A stretch of DNA of 64,000 nucleotides from Aquificota bacterium (GTDB lineage: Bacteria > Aquificota > Aquificia > Aquificales > Aquificaceae), in contig CP076324.1 in assembly GCA_018771605.1 (NCBI GenBank), forward strand, positions 1,589,700 to 1,653,699. The letters are read 5' to 3'. The notes below the pieces were generated by a model that was not told the DNA's origin, made no database searches, and worked only from the letters and a program-made list of their open reading frames with translations. Each line of letters begins with the position of its first letter. The first letter of the stretch is position 1. Shown in pieces: positions 33,954 to 44,346 of the stretch. A program made the position numbers and the translations under genes.

Positions 33954-33964
33954 GTCACCACCTC

Positions 33965-35854
33965 TTATGTTTTTAGATTGCTGTTCTTCAAAAGTTCTAC
34001 AATATCCAAGATAAACACCACCTTCCCATCTCCTGTAATAGTTGCTCCAGAAATACCATGAATATCCCCAAATATGCCTCCAAGTGGCTTTACCACCACC
34101 TCCTCATCTCCAAATAGATCCTCCACTGTAAAGGCCACCCTTTGATTTCCTATTAGGCAGACTATTATATATCCTATATCACATCTTTCCAGTTCAAGCA
34201 AATCATATAGGTTCAAAAGTGGCAAGGCATGATCTCTTAGCAATAGAACGTTTCTACCGGAAAGTAGTTTAATTTCGGCATTCTCCGCAGGTATAATCTC
34301 TGTAACCAAGAAGATAGGGATGGCAAACCTTCTTTTGCTTACCGATACAAGCAAAGACCTAATAATACCAACGGTAAGAGGAAAGGCCATAGATATTTTG
34401 GTACCCTTACCCTTTTCGCTCCAAATATCTATGGTACCTCTAAAGTTTATTACCATGTTCATTACTGTATCCATTCCTACGCCTCTGCCAGACATTTCCG
34501 AAACTTGATCCTTGGTTGAAAAGCCCGGAATAAAAACGAGCCTTAGGATATCCTTTTCTGTCATTTTATCAAGTTGTTCTTTTGTAACCAGTCCCTTCTC
34601 TAGAGCTTTTTGGGCAACCTTCCTAGTATCTATGCCCCTTCCATCATCTTCAACCTCTAAATAAACCCTATCCCCTTGATAGTAGGCTCTAAGATAAAGC
34701 TTGCCAACAGGATTTTTACCAAGTACACGCCTCTCCTCTGGAAACTCTATCCCATGATCAAGGGCATTTCTAATAAGATGCACCATTGGCTCTTCAAGCT
34801 TTTCAAGTATGGATTTATCCATCTCTGTGTCTTCGCCCTGTATAATGAGTTCAACCTGTTTCCCTGTTAGTTGAGAAAGGTCTCTTACAATACGGTTAAA
34901 CTTCTGGAAGAGCCTTCTAACAGGCTGCATTCTAGTTTTCATTACAGCAAGCTGAAGGTCTCCAACAGTTTTGTCTATGGAGGAGGCGATTGATTCTATT
35001 TCTTCTATATACCTGTTGGGTGACATATTTTGTGCCATTTCAGATATGGTTCTTAAGAGCCTATTCCTATCTAAAACAAGCTCTCCTACCAAGTTCATAA
35101 GCGTTTCTATCTTGTTTATATCAATTCTTAAAACCTTTTCTTCTTCCTTTTCTTTTTTAGTTGTTGTATTAATTTCAGATTTCTCAGTTCTGCTTTCGTG
35201 CTCTTTAATTGAAGCTGTTTGTTCCTCAGCGCCTATCTCTTCTTCCACCATTTCTAACATCTTATTGGTTGCTTCTTCATCTATTTTTTGCATTATTCCA
35301 GTATACTCTTGCTGTTCTTCCTGTCCAGAAAGCATACTATCAATAAAATCTATTATCTCCTGCGGTCTTTTGTTTGGCGGCAGTAGTACAAGCTCTTCCA
35401 ATATATCTTCAATTGATTTTCCTTTTAAATGAGAAAAGCCGTACTTATCAAGCAAAGACTCTAAGGAAGAACCTTCCAGCACAGAAGAAAGTTTTGCTAT
35501 TAGGTCTTCAGGAACTGTAACCTCTTCATCATCTTCGTAAAATTTTAGAGCTTCTCTAATAAAATCTACAGCCTTTAGAAGTATGTCTAAGATCTCCTTA
35601 TTTACTGTTAGTTTCCTCTCCTTTAACCTTCCTAGTATATCCTCTGCTCTATGAGCCACTTCCACTATTGCTGTAAGCCCCAAAAAGCCAGCACCGCCCT
35701 TTAAGGTGTGCATGCTCCTAAAGGCTGCATTTATAAGTTCTTCATTGTTTGGATCCTTTTCAAGCTCCAAGAGCTTACTTTCAAGATTTTCTATATGCTC
35801 ATTTGCTTCTACCAAAAACTCATCAAATATTTCTCTTAGCTCATCTGGAATCAT
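33965..35854 (-). CDS. cheA: Chemotaxis histidine kinase CheA
   Basis: 629 aa. The P1 domain carries the phospho-accepting H49 in SMHTLKGGAGFLG. No clear P2 CheY-binding domain is seen; residues ~110-245 are an acidic, low-complexity linker with a second, smaller helical segment. P3 dimerisation (INKIETLMNLVGELVLDRNR), P4 ATP-binding with HLIRNALDHGIE, DDGRGID, GFSTKDQVSEMSGRGVGMD, and the P5 CheW-like regulatory domain complete it. Three nucleotides upstream ends cheV. The whole array kinase is intact. Confidence 0.95.
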   Translation of the reverse strand: MIPDELREIFDEFLVEANEHIENLESKLLELEKDPNNEELINAAFRSMHTLKGGAGFLGLTAIVEVAHRAEDILGRLKERKLTVNKEILDILLKAVDFIREALKFYEDDEEVTVPEDLIAKLSSVLEGSSLESLLDKYGFSHLKGKSIEDILEELVLLPPNKRPQEIIDFIDSMLSGQEEQQEYTGIMQKIDEEATNKMLEMVEEEIGAEEQTASIKEHESRTEKSEINTTTKKEKEEEKVLRIDINKIETLMNLVGELVLDRNRLLRTISEMAQNMSPNRYIEEIESIASSIDKTVGDLQLAVMKTRMQPVRRLFQKFNRIVRDLSQLTGKQVELIIQGEDTEMDKSILEKLEEPMVHLIRNALDHGIEFPEERRVLGKNPVGKLYLRAYYQGDRVYLEVEDDGRGIDTRKVAQKALEKGLVTKEQLDKMTEKDILRLVFIPGFSTKDQVSEMSGRGVGMDTVMNMVINFRGTIDIWSEKGKGTKISMAFPLTVGIIRSLLVSVSKRRFAIPIFLVTEIIPAENAEIKLLSGRNVLLLRDHALPLLNLYDLLELERCDIGYIIVCLIGNQRVAFTVEDLFGDEEVVVKPLGGIFGDIHGISGATITGDGKVVFILDIVELLKNSNLKT

Positions 35855-35856
35855 GG

Positions 35857-36795
35857 CTATCCCCCATACTTTTCAACAAGATCCAGCAGATGTTTTGCAT
35901 CAAACTTTACCAAATAGTCATCCGCTCCAACCATCTTTGCCTTTTCTTTGTTTGCTTCATCCGATAGTGTGGTGTTTATAATAACTGGAAGGTTCAAAAA
36001 GCCAGGTGTCTCTTTAATTAACCTAGTTAGTGTAAGCCCATCCATCTCGGGCATCTCTATATCCGTAATTACTAAATCCACATAATCCCTTATGTTTTTA
36101 CCCTGACTTGCCGCCTCATTAAACATCTCATTAAGCTTTTCCCAAGCTTGTTTACCGCTTTCGGTAGCTATAACCTCATGCCCAGCAGAAGTGAGTATAT
36201 CCGTTATTATCTTCCTTGCTACTGCAGAATCCTCAGCCAAAAGTATTCTACGTTGCTTCTTAGCCTCCACCTCCGCTCTTTTAGTTATGGGATGGAATAC
36301 TTCAAGCAAGTTCATATCATCCAATATACCTTCAAAATCAAGTATTAAAAGCAGTCCATCTTCTATTTCTACCACGCCTGTTATCCTACCGTTTAGCTTG
36401 GCGTTTAATATTTGTGGAGCTGTTTTTATATCCTGCCAAGATATTCTCCTTATCCTGTTTGCTTTATGGATAATGATTCCTATTCTTTGTCTTAAAAACT
36501 CCATAAAGATTAAGTACTTTTTAATATTCTTCGGTTCCCTTATATTAAGCCATTTTGCCAAGTTAACAACTGGTATGAGCTCTCCCCTTATCTCGGCCAT
36601 GCCCTCCACTTCCTTTGGCATGTTGGGAACTTTTGTCAAGGTGGGTAGTACCAAAACCTCCCTAACCTTTGCCACATTTACACCCAAAATCCATTCATAA
36701 ATTCCCTCATCCTTTTCCTCATAAAGCCTAAAGTCTATTATCTCAAGCTCATTTTGCCCCGTCTTTAAAACCTCAGGTAAGCCATGGGCTTCCAT
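35857..36795 (-). CDS. cheV: CheV: CheW-receiver fusion
   Basis: 312 aa. The N-terminal CheW domain (residues ~20-165; VEGMAEIRGELIPVVNLAKW) is followed by a receiver domain (~178-312) with AEDSAVARK, the phospho-acceptor Asp in VDLVITDIEMPEMDG, Thr in INTTLSDE and Lys in YLVKFDAKH. CheV links receptors to CheA and, once phosphorylated, tunes array output; in Bacillus it serves adaptation. With cheR and cheB absent from this cluster, CheV could be the main adaptation device (inference). Confidence 0.94.
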   Translation of the reverse strand: MEAHGLPEVLKTGQNELEIIDFRLYEEKDEGIYEWILGVNVAKVREVLVLPTLTKVPNMPKEVEGMAEIRGELIPVVNLAKWLNIREPKNIKKYLIFMEFLRQRIGIIIHKANRIRRISWQDIKTAPQILNAKLNGRITGVVEIEDGLLLILDFEGILDDMNLLEVFHPITKRAEVEAKKQRRILLAEDSAVARKIITDILTSAGHEVIATESGKQAWEKLNEMFNEAASQGKNIRDYVDLVITDIEMPEMDGLTLTRLIKETPGFLNLPVIINTTLSDEANKEKAKMVGADDYLVKFDAKHLLDLVEKYGG

Positions 36796-36811
36796 AAGTT
36801 TATTCCTCCTT

Positions 36812-37045
36812 TTACTCTATCTTTTCCTTCAATTTATTTATAACCACCTCCATCTCAGATACTATCTTGTTGGTATTTTCCGCAAGCTTTCTAAATTCGC
36901 TCGCAACCACCGAAAAACCTTTGCCAGCTTCACCCACCCTTGCCGCCTCAATGGCTGCATTTAAAGCAAGCAGATTGCTTTGCTTTGCTACCTTTTTAAT
37001 CTGGTCTATCAACTGGACCAAGCTGTCAAGCTCTTCGTACTTCAT
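36812..37045 (-). CDS. Mini-MCP: free-standing chemoreceptor hairpin tip
   Basis: 77 aa consisting of little but the highly conserved receptor signalling tip, with [20 protein letters not shown] at about residues 24-43 and [10 protein letters not shown] after it, i.e. the part that touches CheA and CheW. No membrane segment, HAMP or sensory domain. A GGGGGTG ribosome site precedes its own ATG. It differs in sequence from the adjacent full-length receptor ([16 protein letters not shown] versus [16 protein letters not shown]), so it is not a simple fragment duplication. It lies between the receptor gene and cheV in the same operon. Confidence 0.75.
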   Translation of the reverse strand: MKYEELDSLVQLIDQIKKVAKQSNLLALNAAIEAARVGEAGKGFSVVASEFRKLAENTNKIVSEMEVVINKLKEKIE

Positions 37046-37056
37046 ATTATCACCCC

Positions 37057-38478
37057 CTATTCTTCCACCATCTCATCCAACTTCTTGAATATTTGCTGGG
37101 ATTGCTCCTCCATGAGTTCAAAAGTATGAACAATTTTTTCCTTATCCTTGGTAGTTAACTCACCGCTTTTCATCTTTTCTATAAGATCTATGGCTATATC
37201 ATGGAAATTCTTATGATACTCTTCTACATCTTTAAAGGCGCTTTTATCTTTGTATTTTAGCGACCTATCAGAATAATACCACTTGCCAAAATCACATTCT
37301 GTATGCCTTTCTAAAGTTACACCCTCATACTTATCATTCACAACCATTGAATAAACCCTGTTTTTAAAGATAATATGGTCTAATTTCTTTGTGGCAAAGA
37401 AGACTTTATCACTAGTTTTAAGCGCAGTGCTCTGTGTTTGTTGTGCCGCCTTTTCAAACTCTGTAATTACGTCTTTGAACTTACCAATTGATTGCGCCGC
37501 CTCTTGTGCCTTTACAACCATCCTTTCAGATTCCTTTTGTGTTTCCTTTGCCTGGCTTTGAAGGTCCATTATAACTTTTGATACTTCATCCGTTGCCTTT
37601 TGTGTTCGTTCTGCCAACTTTCTCACTTCATCCGCAACAACGGCAAAGCCCCTTCCCATCTCTCCAGCCCTTGCTGCCTCAATGGCTGCGTTCAAAGAGA
37701 GTAGATTGGTCTGGTCAGCGATATCCTTTATAAGATTAACTATTTCCGTAATGTTTGCACTTTTTTCTGCCAAAGAAACTATAACCTTATTTGACATTCC
37801 TATCATATCTATTATTTCCCTTAAATCTTTAATTATATTTTCCACCTGCCCAACACCTTCCCTTGAAACCAACAAAGTTCTTTCACTATCGCTCTTTATC
37901 CTCTCCAGAGCTTCTACAACCTTTTCCATATCCTTTGAGATCAGCATAAGGTCTGCAGCTATGCCTCCTCCTATATTGGACAATTCCTCGTTCAGCATTG
38001 CCTTTTGGATAAATCTATCATTTTCCTCTATGGCCCTTAACGGCTTTTCAAGCTTTTGAATAGTAACCTTGTATCCGCCATCAAGACCATGAACATTTGG
38101 TCTTCTCCAATACTTTCTATTGGATACCTTTTCTACAGAATGCACAATCTCAGAAATAAATGTTTGCACTTGATCCAAAAGAAGGTTTAGGTTATAAGCA
38201 AGTTCTTTTAACTCCCCACCTTCCTTTATTTTTACAAGTCTATCCTCCAAATTGCCATGGGCCGCCTTCCTAATTATATTGGAGACATCATTAACAAACC
38301 TTCTTACCTTTATAACGTTCACAAATATAAACCAAGCAAGTAGGAAGTTAAATATGTTTATAGCTCTTATCAGTTCAAAACCGTATTTATAAATTTCCAC
38401 TGCTAAGGCCACAGCAAATACTATAAGAGACAAAATATTCGCTATCTGTATCTTTGTAAGGCTAGATAGTTCTCTCAT
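37057..38478 (-). CDS. Methyl-accepting chemotaxis protein with C-terminal zinc-binding CZB domain
   Basis: 473 aa. Two closely spaced N-terminal membrane helices (within residues 10-60) leave almost no periplasmic domain. HAMP-like region, then the MCP signalling hairpin with [20 protein letters not shown], and a C-terminal CZB domain with [11 protein letters not shown] and further His (EYHKNFHD), the Cys/His zinc site that in known receptors responds to zinc or HOCl. Its ATG overlaps the PAS gene (4 nt), suggesting that the PAS protein and this membrane receptor work as a split redox/aerotaxis sensor. Confidence 0.9.
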   Translation of the reverse strand: MRELSSLTKIQIANILSLIVFAVALAVEIYKYGFELIRAINIFNFLLAWFIFVNVIKVRRFVNDVSNIIRKAAHGNLEDRLVKIKEGGELKELAYNLNLLLDQVQTFISEIVHSVEKVSNRKYWRRPNVHGLDGGYKVTIQKLEKPLRAIEENDRFIQKAMLNEELSNIGGGIAADLMLISKDMEKVVEALERIKSDSERTLLVSREGVGQVENIIKDLREIIDMIGMSNKVIVSLAEKSANITEIVNLIKDIADQTNLLSLNAAIEAARAGEMGRGFAVVADEVRKLAERTQKATDEVSKVIMDLQSQAKETQKESERMVVKAQEAAQSIGKFKDVITEFEKAAQQTQSTALKTSDKVFFATKKLDHIIFKNRVYSMVVNDKYEGVTLERHTECDFGKWYYSDRSLKYKDKSAFKDVEEYHKNFHDIAIDLIEKMKSGELTTKDKEKIVHTFELMEEQSQQIFKKLDEMVEE

Positions 38479-39002
38479 TGCCCGCCTCCTAAATTATTGA
38501 ATTCCAACTTGAATATAAATTCATTATATTCACTAAAACCCTTTTCTCTTACTAAATTGTTTAAATACTCCACTGCCTTCTCCAAACCAAGGGAGGATTC
38601 AATCTCCCTCAGCTTCCTGTACAAGGGTTCTATAACGCTTGATAACACTTCCCTCTTTTCTACAGCTTTTCTGTCGCTTTGGTATCCACCAGAAACTGGA
38701 TAAACATGAGCAAACACCCAATAGTAGCTACCATCCTTTGCCAGATTTTTTACATAAGCAAATACTTCATCACCACTTTGGATATGATCCCAAAGGATTT
38801 TAAAAATCGTTCTAGGCATATCGGGATGACGCACAATGTTATGTGGGGAGCCTACAAGCTCCTCCTCCGAATATCCAGAAACCTCTATAAACACAGGGTT
38901 GGCATAGGTTATCACTCCTCTTAAATCTGTTTTTGAGACTAAAAGCCCTCCTTGTGGCACTTGCCTTTCCACATTCTTGGGTTGAACTGTAGGTTTCTTC
39001 AT
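38475..39002 (-). CDS. Aer-type PAS sensor protein
   Basis: 175 aa soluble protein. A PAS domain at residues ~25-120 shows the Aer pattern [19 protein letters not shown], then [15 protein letters not shown] and [13 protein letters not shown], the type that binds FAD and senses redox state. The C-terminal ~50 residues are helical. In E. coli Aer this PAS is fused to the receptor; here it is a separate protein translated in overlap with a CZB receptor. A GGAGGG ribosome site precedes the ATG; TATAAT on the same strand upstream may be an internal promoter of the chemotaxis genes. Confidence 0.87.
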   Translation of the reverse strand: MKKPTVQPKNVERQVPQGGLLVSKTDLRGVITYANPVFIEVSGYSEEELVGSPHNIVRHPDMPRTIFKILWDHIQSGDEVFAYVKNLAKDGSYYWVFAHVYPVSGGYQSDRKAVEKREVLSSVIEPLYRKLREIESSLGLEKAVEYLNNLVREKGFSEYNEFIFKLEFNNLGGGQ

Positions 39003-39044
39003 ATTAACCCTCCTACAGATAAATTATACAAGTTTTTTTTCATC

Positions 39045-40368
<1,324 letters not shown>

Positions 40369-40402
40369 ACACATATAAGAAAACTTAAAGGAGGTGCGAA
40401 CC

Positions 40403-41989
40403 ATGGCACTAAGAGTGAACTTTAACTTTGAGGCGGCAGCCTCACACACGGCCATAGTTAAGAATGAAAGGGACATGAACAAGTCCCTGCTTAGGCTGTC
40501 TACTGGTCTAAGGATTCTAAACGCAGCCGATGACTCCGCAGGACTATTCATTGCAGACCAGCTTTCTGTAGTAAGCTCTGGTCTAGAAGAAGGTAACAAG
40601 AACATTCAAACAGGACTCTCCGCTTTGAGGATAGCAGAAAGCTCAGCAGGTCAGATATTTGATAGGCTAAACGAGATCTACAAAAGGACAGTGCGTGCAG
40701 CAAACGACATCAACGACCCTAACGCAAGGTCAAGCCTACAAAGGGAAATAGACAACTTCATTGATGCCATCAAAAAGATAGGTACAGACACAGAATACAA
40801 CGGCATAAAGCTACTTGATGGTACTTTTGTCCAAAGGTATATCCACTACGGAGCAAGAAAGGATCAAGTATTAGAGGTAAATATCAGCAGTGTTTTGCCA
40901 AACGACATAGGTGCTTACTTAGCCAAAGGCCAAGGAGCAATTTATAACAGTGGTGCATCAGCGGCAACCGATTTTTCTACTCAGCTTGGCCCTACATCCA
41001 ACTGGCTTGTAGACTATGGCGATTATGTGGATGTAGCTGGTATAAGAGCTCTATCTCATGATGGCACACAAAGGTTTGTAGATGCAGCTACCCTTGCTAA
41101 GAATATCAACAGCAATAAAGACCTTCAGGCTCTTGGTATAGAAGCTGTGGCAAAGAATACCAACAAAGCAGACCAAGCCTTTACTGGTTTTGCTAACTTT
41201 TATACTATAAGTGGTAGCGCATCTCTTACTTCCGTAACCCTTAACTTTTACATAGGAAACGCTGACGCTGCTGGTTCTGCCACTTTTACTGTAACCATAA
41301 ATAGTTCAATAACCAGTGTGCAACAGCTTGCAGATGCGATAAATACCCAAGCTTCTGGCGCAAATGCACCCATAAGTGCCAAGGTTGTGAACAATAAGCT
41401 TGTGCTGGAAACCAACAATGGAGAGACAATAGCAGTAAAAGTAGGAATAGATGGAACTATTGGTACTGGTGCTTCTATAACCATTAAACTCAATCAAGTA
41501 CTGGAAGGCGCCCTTAATGTCACCTTTGATGATACAAACAAATACGCCTATTACATAGATGTGGGCACAATAGACATAGCTGGCATAGACACCTACAAGC
41601 TTGACTATAATGGGGTTTCAGCTTCAAACCAAGGCTTTAACTTTAACATCACCAGCGGAAGCTATGCCACTGCAAAGAACCTCTATGCGGTTAATGTGCT
41701 TACCAATGAAAAGGCAGAGGAATCTATGCTAATAGTCAAAAAGGCTCTCCAGCGTGTGGATTCAGTAAGGGCTCAGATAGGTGCAGTGATGAACAACCTC
41801 CAGTCCATATACGATTCCCAAAAGGTGGCGCAGGACAACACAAGGGAAGCTGAGAACGTCATAAGGAACACAGACTACGCAGAGGAGATGACCAACTTTA
41901 CCAAGCTCCAGATAAAGATGCAGTCTTCTATGGCAATGCTTGCACAGGCAAACCAACTACCTCAGCTGGTACTACAACTCCTCAGGTAA
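40403..41989 (+). CDS. fliC: Flagellin
   Basis: Filament subunit, 528 aa from the ATG at 40403 (AAAGGAGG just upstream; the in-frame GTG at 40394 is part of the ribosome site). Conserved D0/D1 N-terminus with RLSTGLRILNAADDSAGLFI and C-terminus NTDYAEEMTNFTKLQIKMQS and QLVLQLLR. The central ~250 residues (about 170-430) are a variable, Thr/Ser/Ala/Asn-rich surface domain, which explains the large size. The N-terminus lacks a signal peptide, as expected for type III export. Sigma28-like promoter upstream. Confidence 0.97.
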   Translation: MALRVNFNFEAAASHTAIVKNERDMNKSLLRLSTGLRILNAADDSAGLFIADQLSVVSSGLEEGNKNIQTGLSALRIAESSAGQIFDRLNEIYKRTVRAANDINDPNARSSLQREIDNFIDAIKKIGTDTEYNGIKLLDGTFVQRYIHYGARKDQVLEVNISSVLPNDIGAYLAKGQGAIYNSGASAATDFSTQLGPTSNWLVDYGDYVDVAGIRALSHDGTQRFVDAATLAKNINSNKDLQALGIEAVAKNTNKADQAFTGFANFYTISGSASLTSVTLNFYIGNADAAGSATFTVTINSSITSVQQLADAINTQASGANAPISAKVVNNKLVLETNNGETIAVKVGIDGTIGTGASITIKLNQVLEGALNVTFDDTNKYAYYIDVGTIDIAGIDTYKLDYNGVSASNQGFNFNITSGSYATAKNLYAVNVLTNEKAEESMLIVKKALQRVDSVRAQIGAVMNNLQSIYDSQKVAQDNTREAENVIRNTDYAEEMTNFTKLQIKMQSSMAMLAQANQLPQLVLQLLR

Positions 41990-41998
41990 TAAATTAAT

Positions 41999-42024
41999 AA
42001 GGGGAGGTTTATCCTCCCCTTTAT
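41999..42024 (+). terminator. Weak terminator after fliC
   Basis: GGGGAGG-TTTAT-CCTCCCC (42001-42019) followed by TTTATT. The short, broken T-run suggests partial termination, giving much flagellin mRNA and less read-through into flaG-fliD-fliS. Confidence 0.6.
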
Positions 42025-42038
42025 TGTGAGGTTTAGCC

Positions 42039-42407
42039 ATGAGGGTAGAGGCAAGGGGTTTGGAAGCTACATCTCCTGATCAGCAGATAATGGTTCAAAA
42101 GCAGGCCCAAGAGGGTGCCCTTGAAAGGATGAAAAGAGAAAGGGAAGAAAGCGTCCATCAAAGCGAGGCAGAAAGAAGGGTAAACTCCCAAGAGCTACAA
42201 AAGCTAATGGAAGAGATCAAAAGGAAATTTGACATGCTAAGTAAGTACTTAAGGATAGATATAGACTCAGAGCTTGAAATACCTGTGGCAAAGATCATAG
42301 AAAAGGATACAAACAGGGTCATAAGGCAGATACCACCCGAATACCTCTTGGACCTGATGAAGAAAATAGACCAGCTGCTGGGTATACTTTTAAACAAGGA
42401 GGCCTAA
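42039..42407 (+). CDS. flaG: FlaG family flagellar protein
   Basis: 122 aa. Flexible, Gln/Glu/Arg-rich N-terminal half, then the conserved FlaG core: LRIDIDSELEIPVAKIIEKD, RVIRQIPPEYLLDLMKKIDQ. FlaG genes lie between flagellin and fliD in many polar flagellates and influence filament length. The ATG follows GTGAGG weakly; the gene starts just after the fliC hairpin. The stop is 1 nt from the fliD GTG start. Confidence 0.9.
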   Translation: MRVEARGLEATSPDQQIMVQKQAQEGALERMKREREESVHQSEAERRVNSQELQKLMEEIKRKFDMLSKYLRIDIDSELEIPVAKIIEKDTNRVIRQIPPEYLLDLMKKIDQLLGILLNKEA

Positions 42408-42408
42408 T

Positions 42409-43731
42409 GTGGCTGGAGAAATATACTTTAACAACCTAACTGGCAAGTTCGACTGGGGCTCTATAATAGACCAAATAATAAGGATAAAGTCCCTTCCTCT
42501 GCAAAGGCTATCCCAAGAAGCTCAGCAGATTCAAGCAAAGCAATCCGCCACGCAGAAGCTCCTTGATGCTGTAAATGGCCTATCCCAAGTTTTTGAAAGC
42601 CTCACAGTGGATGACCTCTTTAAGGGCAAAAGGGCAAATTCATCGGATAGTTCTGTGCTTACAGCCACAGCCTCAGAAAACACACCAAATGTAACATTAA
42701 ACGTGGATGTTCTAAAGCTGGCTCAAAAGGAAGCTTTGGCTACCATAAACGGAGTAAGCGATCCCAACGCCACCATAAGCTGGGATTACTTTAGAATAGC
42801 TTACAACACTGGGTCAGGTTATGAGCGCTTTGAGATAAACCCAGGCAGTGGAACACTCCAGGACCTTGTAAACGCTATAAACAACGTGGCAGGAAGTAGG
42901 ATAGTAGCGAGCATATTCTACGATGGAACTTCTTATAAGCTTATGCTTTCGGAAAAGGATGAAAAGGCTTCTAATGTGGAAACCACTTCCACAAACACAG
43001 TAATATCTTTTGAAGATGCGCTGTATGTAAATGGACAAGCTTGGAACTTGGATGTAAACAATCCACTTCAAAGTGCGCAGAACGCCCAAATAAGGATAGG
43101 AAATACTACCATTACCAGCACATCTAATACCTTTGAGAACCTCATAACTGGGCTAAACGTGGAGGTAAAAAAGGTAGGTAGCGCCACCATAAGCGTAAGC
43201 GATGACTATTCAAAGGTGGTGGACTTCTTTAATAACTTTGTGAAAAACTACAATTCGGTAATATCTCAAGTAAACCAACTTACAGGAAAGGGTGCCCTCT
43301 TTCAAGGGGATTATTCTATAGTGGGTATAAAAACGGAGCTTTCAAGGATGCTGGATGAACTTTTTGCCAACGACCTTGTAAATGTGAAGGAGGATGGTAG
43401 CCTTGAGGCAAACAGCTCCAATATAAGCTCATTGGCAAGCGCAGACCCACAGAAGCTAAAAGACATAATATCCAGGCTAAAGGATACCATAGGGCCATAC
43501 GCTATTGGAACCTCTACAACGCTTCAGAATTTTACTAACGATTTTCAAAGTAGGCTTGATCAGATAAACGCAAGAGCTCAAAAACTGGGAGAGCAGTTAG
43601 CTAAAGAAGAACAAAGATTAAGGATTGAATATGCAAAGGTGGAGACCTTTATAAACAGGTCTCAAGAAATTATGGCAAGGCTACAAAGTTTTATAGTAAG
43701 CCTTTCAGAAATGCAAGGAGGTAAACAATGA
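42409..43731 (+). CDS. fliD: Flagellar filament cap protein FliD
   Basis: 440 aa capping protein that folds flagellin at the growing tip. GTG start at 42409, supported by AAGGAGG a few bases upstream and the adjoining flaG stop. N-terminal IYFNNLTGKFDWGSIIDQII matches the FliD_N pattern (usually ...GLDTDSIVKKLM); the C-terminal coiled coil includes RIEYAKVETFINRSQEIMAR. The middle part forms beta-rich head domains. Overlaps fliS by 4 nt. Confidence 0.93.
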   Translation: MAGEIYFNNLTGKFDWGSIIDQIIRIKSLPLQRLSQEAQQIQAKQSATQKLLDAVNGLSQVFESLTVDDLFKGKRANSSDSSVLTATASENTPNVTLNVDVLKLAQKEALATINGVSDPNATISWDYFRIAYNTGSGYERFEINPGSGTLQDLVNAINNVAGSRIVASIFYDGTSYKLMLSEKDEKASNVETTSTNTVISFEDALYVNGQAWNLDVNNPLQSAQNAQIRIGNTTITSTSNTFENLITGLNVEVKKVGSATISVSDDYSKVVDFFNNFVKNYNSVISQVNQLTGKGALFQGDYSIVGIKTELSRMLDELFANDLVNVKEDGSLEANSSNISSLASADPQKLKDIISRLKDTIGPYAIGTSTTLQNFTNDFQSRLDQINARAQKLGEQLAKEEQRLRIEYAKVETFINRSQEIMARLQSFIVSLSEMQGGKQ

Positions 43732-44138
43732 TGAACGCATATCTTGAAAATATGGTGCTTACGGCAAACCCGGTTATGCAGGTTATCCTTCTTTATGAGA
43801 AGGCTATAACATGCCTTGAGGAGGCAATCGAGATAATGGAAAAAGGTCTACAAGACAGTGATAGTATAAAGTCAAAGTATGAATCCTTAGGTAGGGCTAC
43901 AGAGATATTGACTGTTCTAAAGGCTACCCTCAACATGGAACAAGGTGGTGAAATAGCAAAAAATCTCAGCGAAATCTACCAAGCCCTCCTAAACGACCTT
44001 GTAAGGATAACAGTGGAAGGCGATGACCCAGAAACCATAAGGAAGATGGTAAAAGTGCTAAAGGAATTAAAAGAAAGCTGGGAAGAAGTAGAGAGGAAAG
44101 TCTATGGAAAACCTCAAGAAGCTACTCCTGCAGTGTGA
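43728..44138 (+). CDS. fliS: Flagellin export chaperone FliS
   Basis: 136 aa. FliS binds the C-terminus of flagellin and keeps it unfolded until export. The N-terminal LENMVLTANPVMQVILLYEK is the family signature (usually ...tasPeqLIlmLYdgai), followed by the four-helix core with GRATEILTVLKATLNMEQGG. Coupled to fliD by overlap. Its last 35 nt overlap the next small gene. A second ATG one codon in is an equally good start. Confidence 0.93.
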   Translation: MMNAYLENMVLTANPVMQVILLYEKAITCLEEAIEIMEKGLQDSDSIKSKYESLGRATEILTVLKATLNMEQGGEIAKNLSEIYQALLNDLVRITVEGDDPETIRKMVKVLKELKESWEEVERKVYGKPQEATPAV

Positions 44139-44346
44139 AGTATACCTTCAGCAAGGAGATTGGGACAAGCTTATAGAGGTGCTAAACGGCGTTACGCAAG
44201 AGCATATTGAAAGTCTTGACTTGGAGACGGCACAGGAGTGCTATAGAATACTGGAACATCTTATAAAAGAAAGCCAGCAGATAAGGAACAAGATGGCGGA
44301 AAGCTTGATAAACTTCAAAAAGTTCAAAGAAGGCTACAGCTTCTAA
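44104..44346 (+). CDS. Small helical protein, FliT-like
   Basis: 80 aa, two to three predicted helices, with MENLKKLLLQCEVYLQQGDW at the start. Size, helical make-up and place directly after fliS fit FliT, the FliD chaperone; sequence similarity is too low to prove it. The start lies 35 nt inside fliS (another reading frame), implying coupled translation. The stop overlaps the convergent polyprenyl synthase stop by 4 nt, so no terminator lies between. Confidence 0.65.
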   Translation: MENLKKLLLQCEVYLQQGDWDKLIEVLNGVTQEHIESLDLETAQECYRILEHLIKESQQIRNKMAESLINFKKFKEGYSF

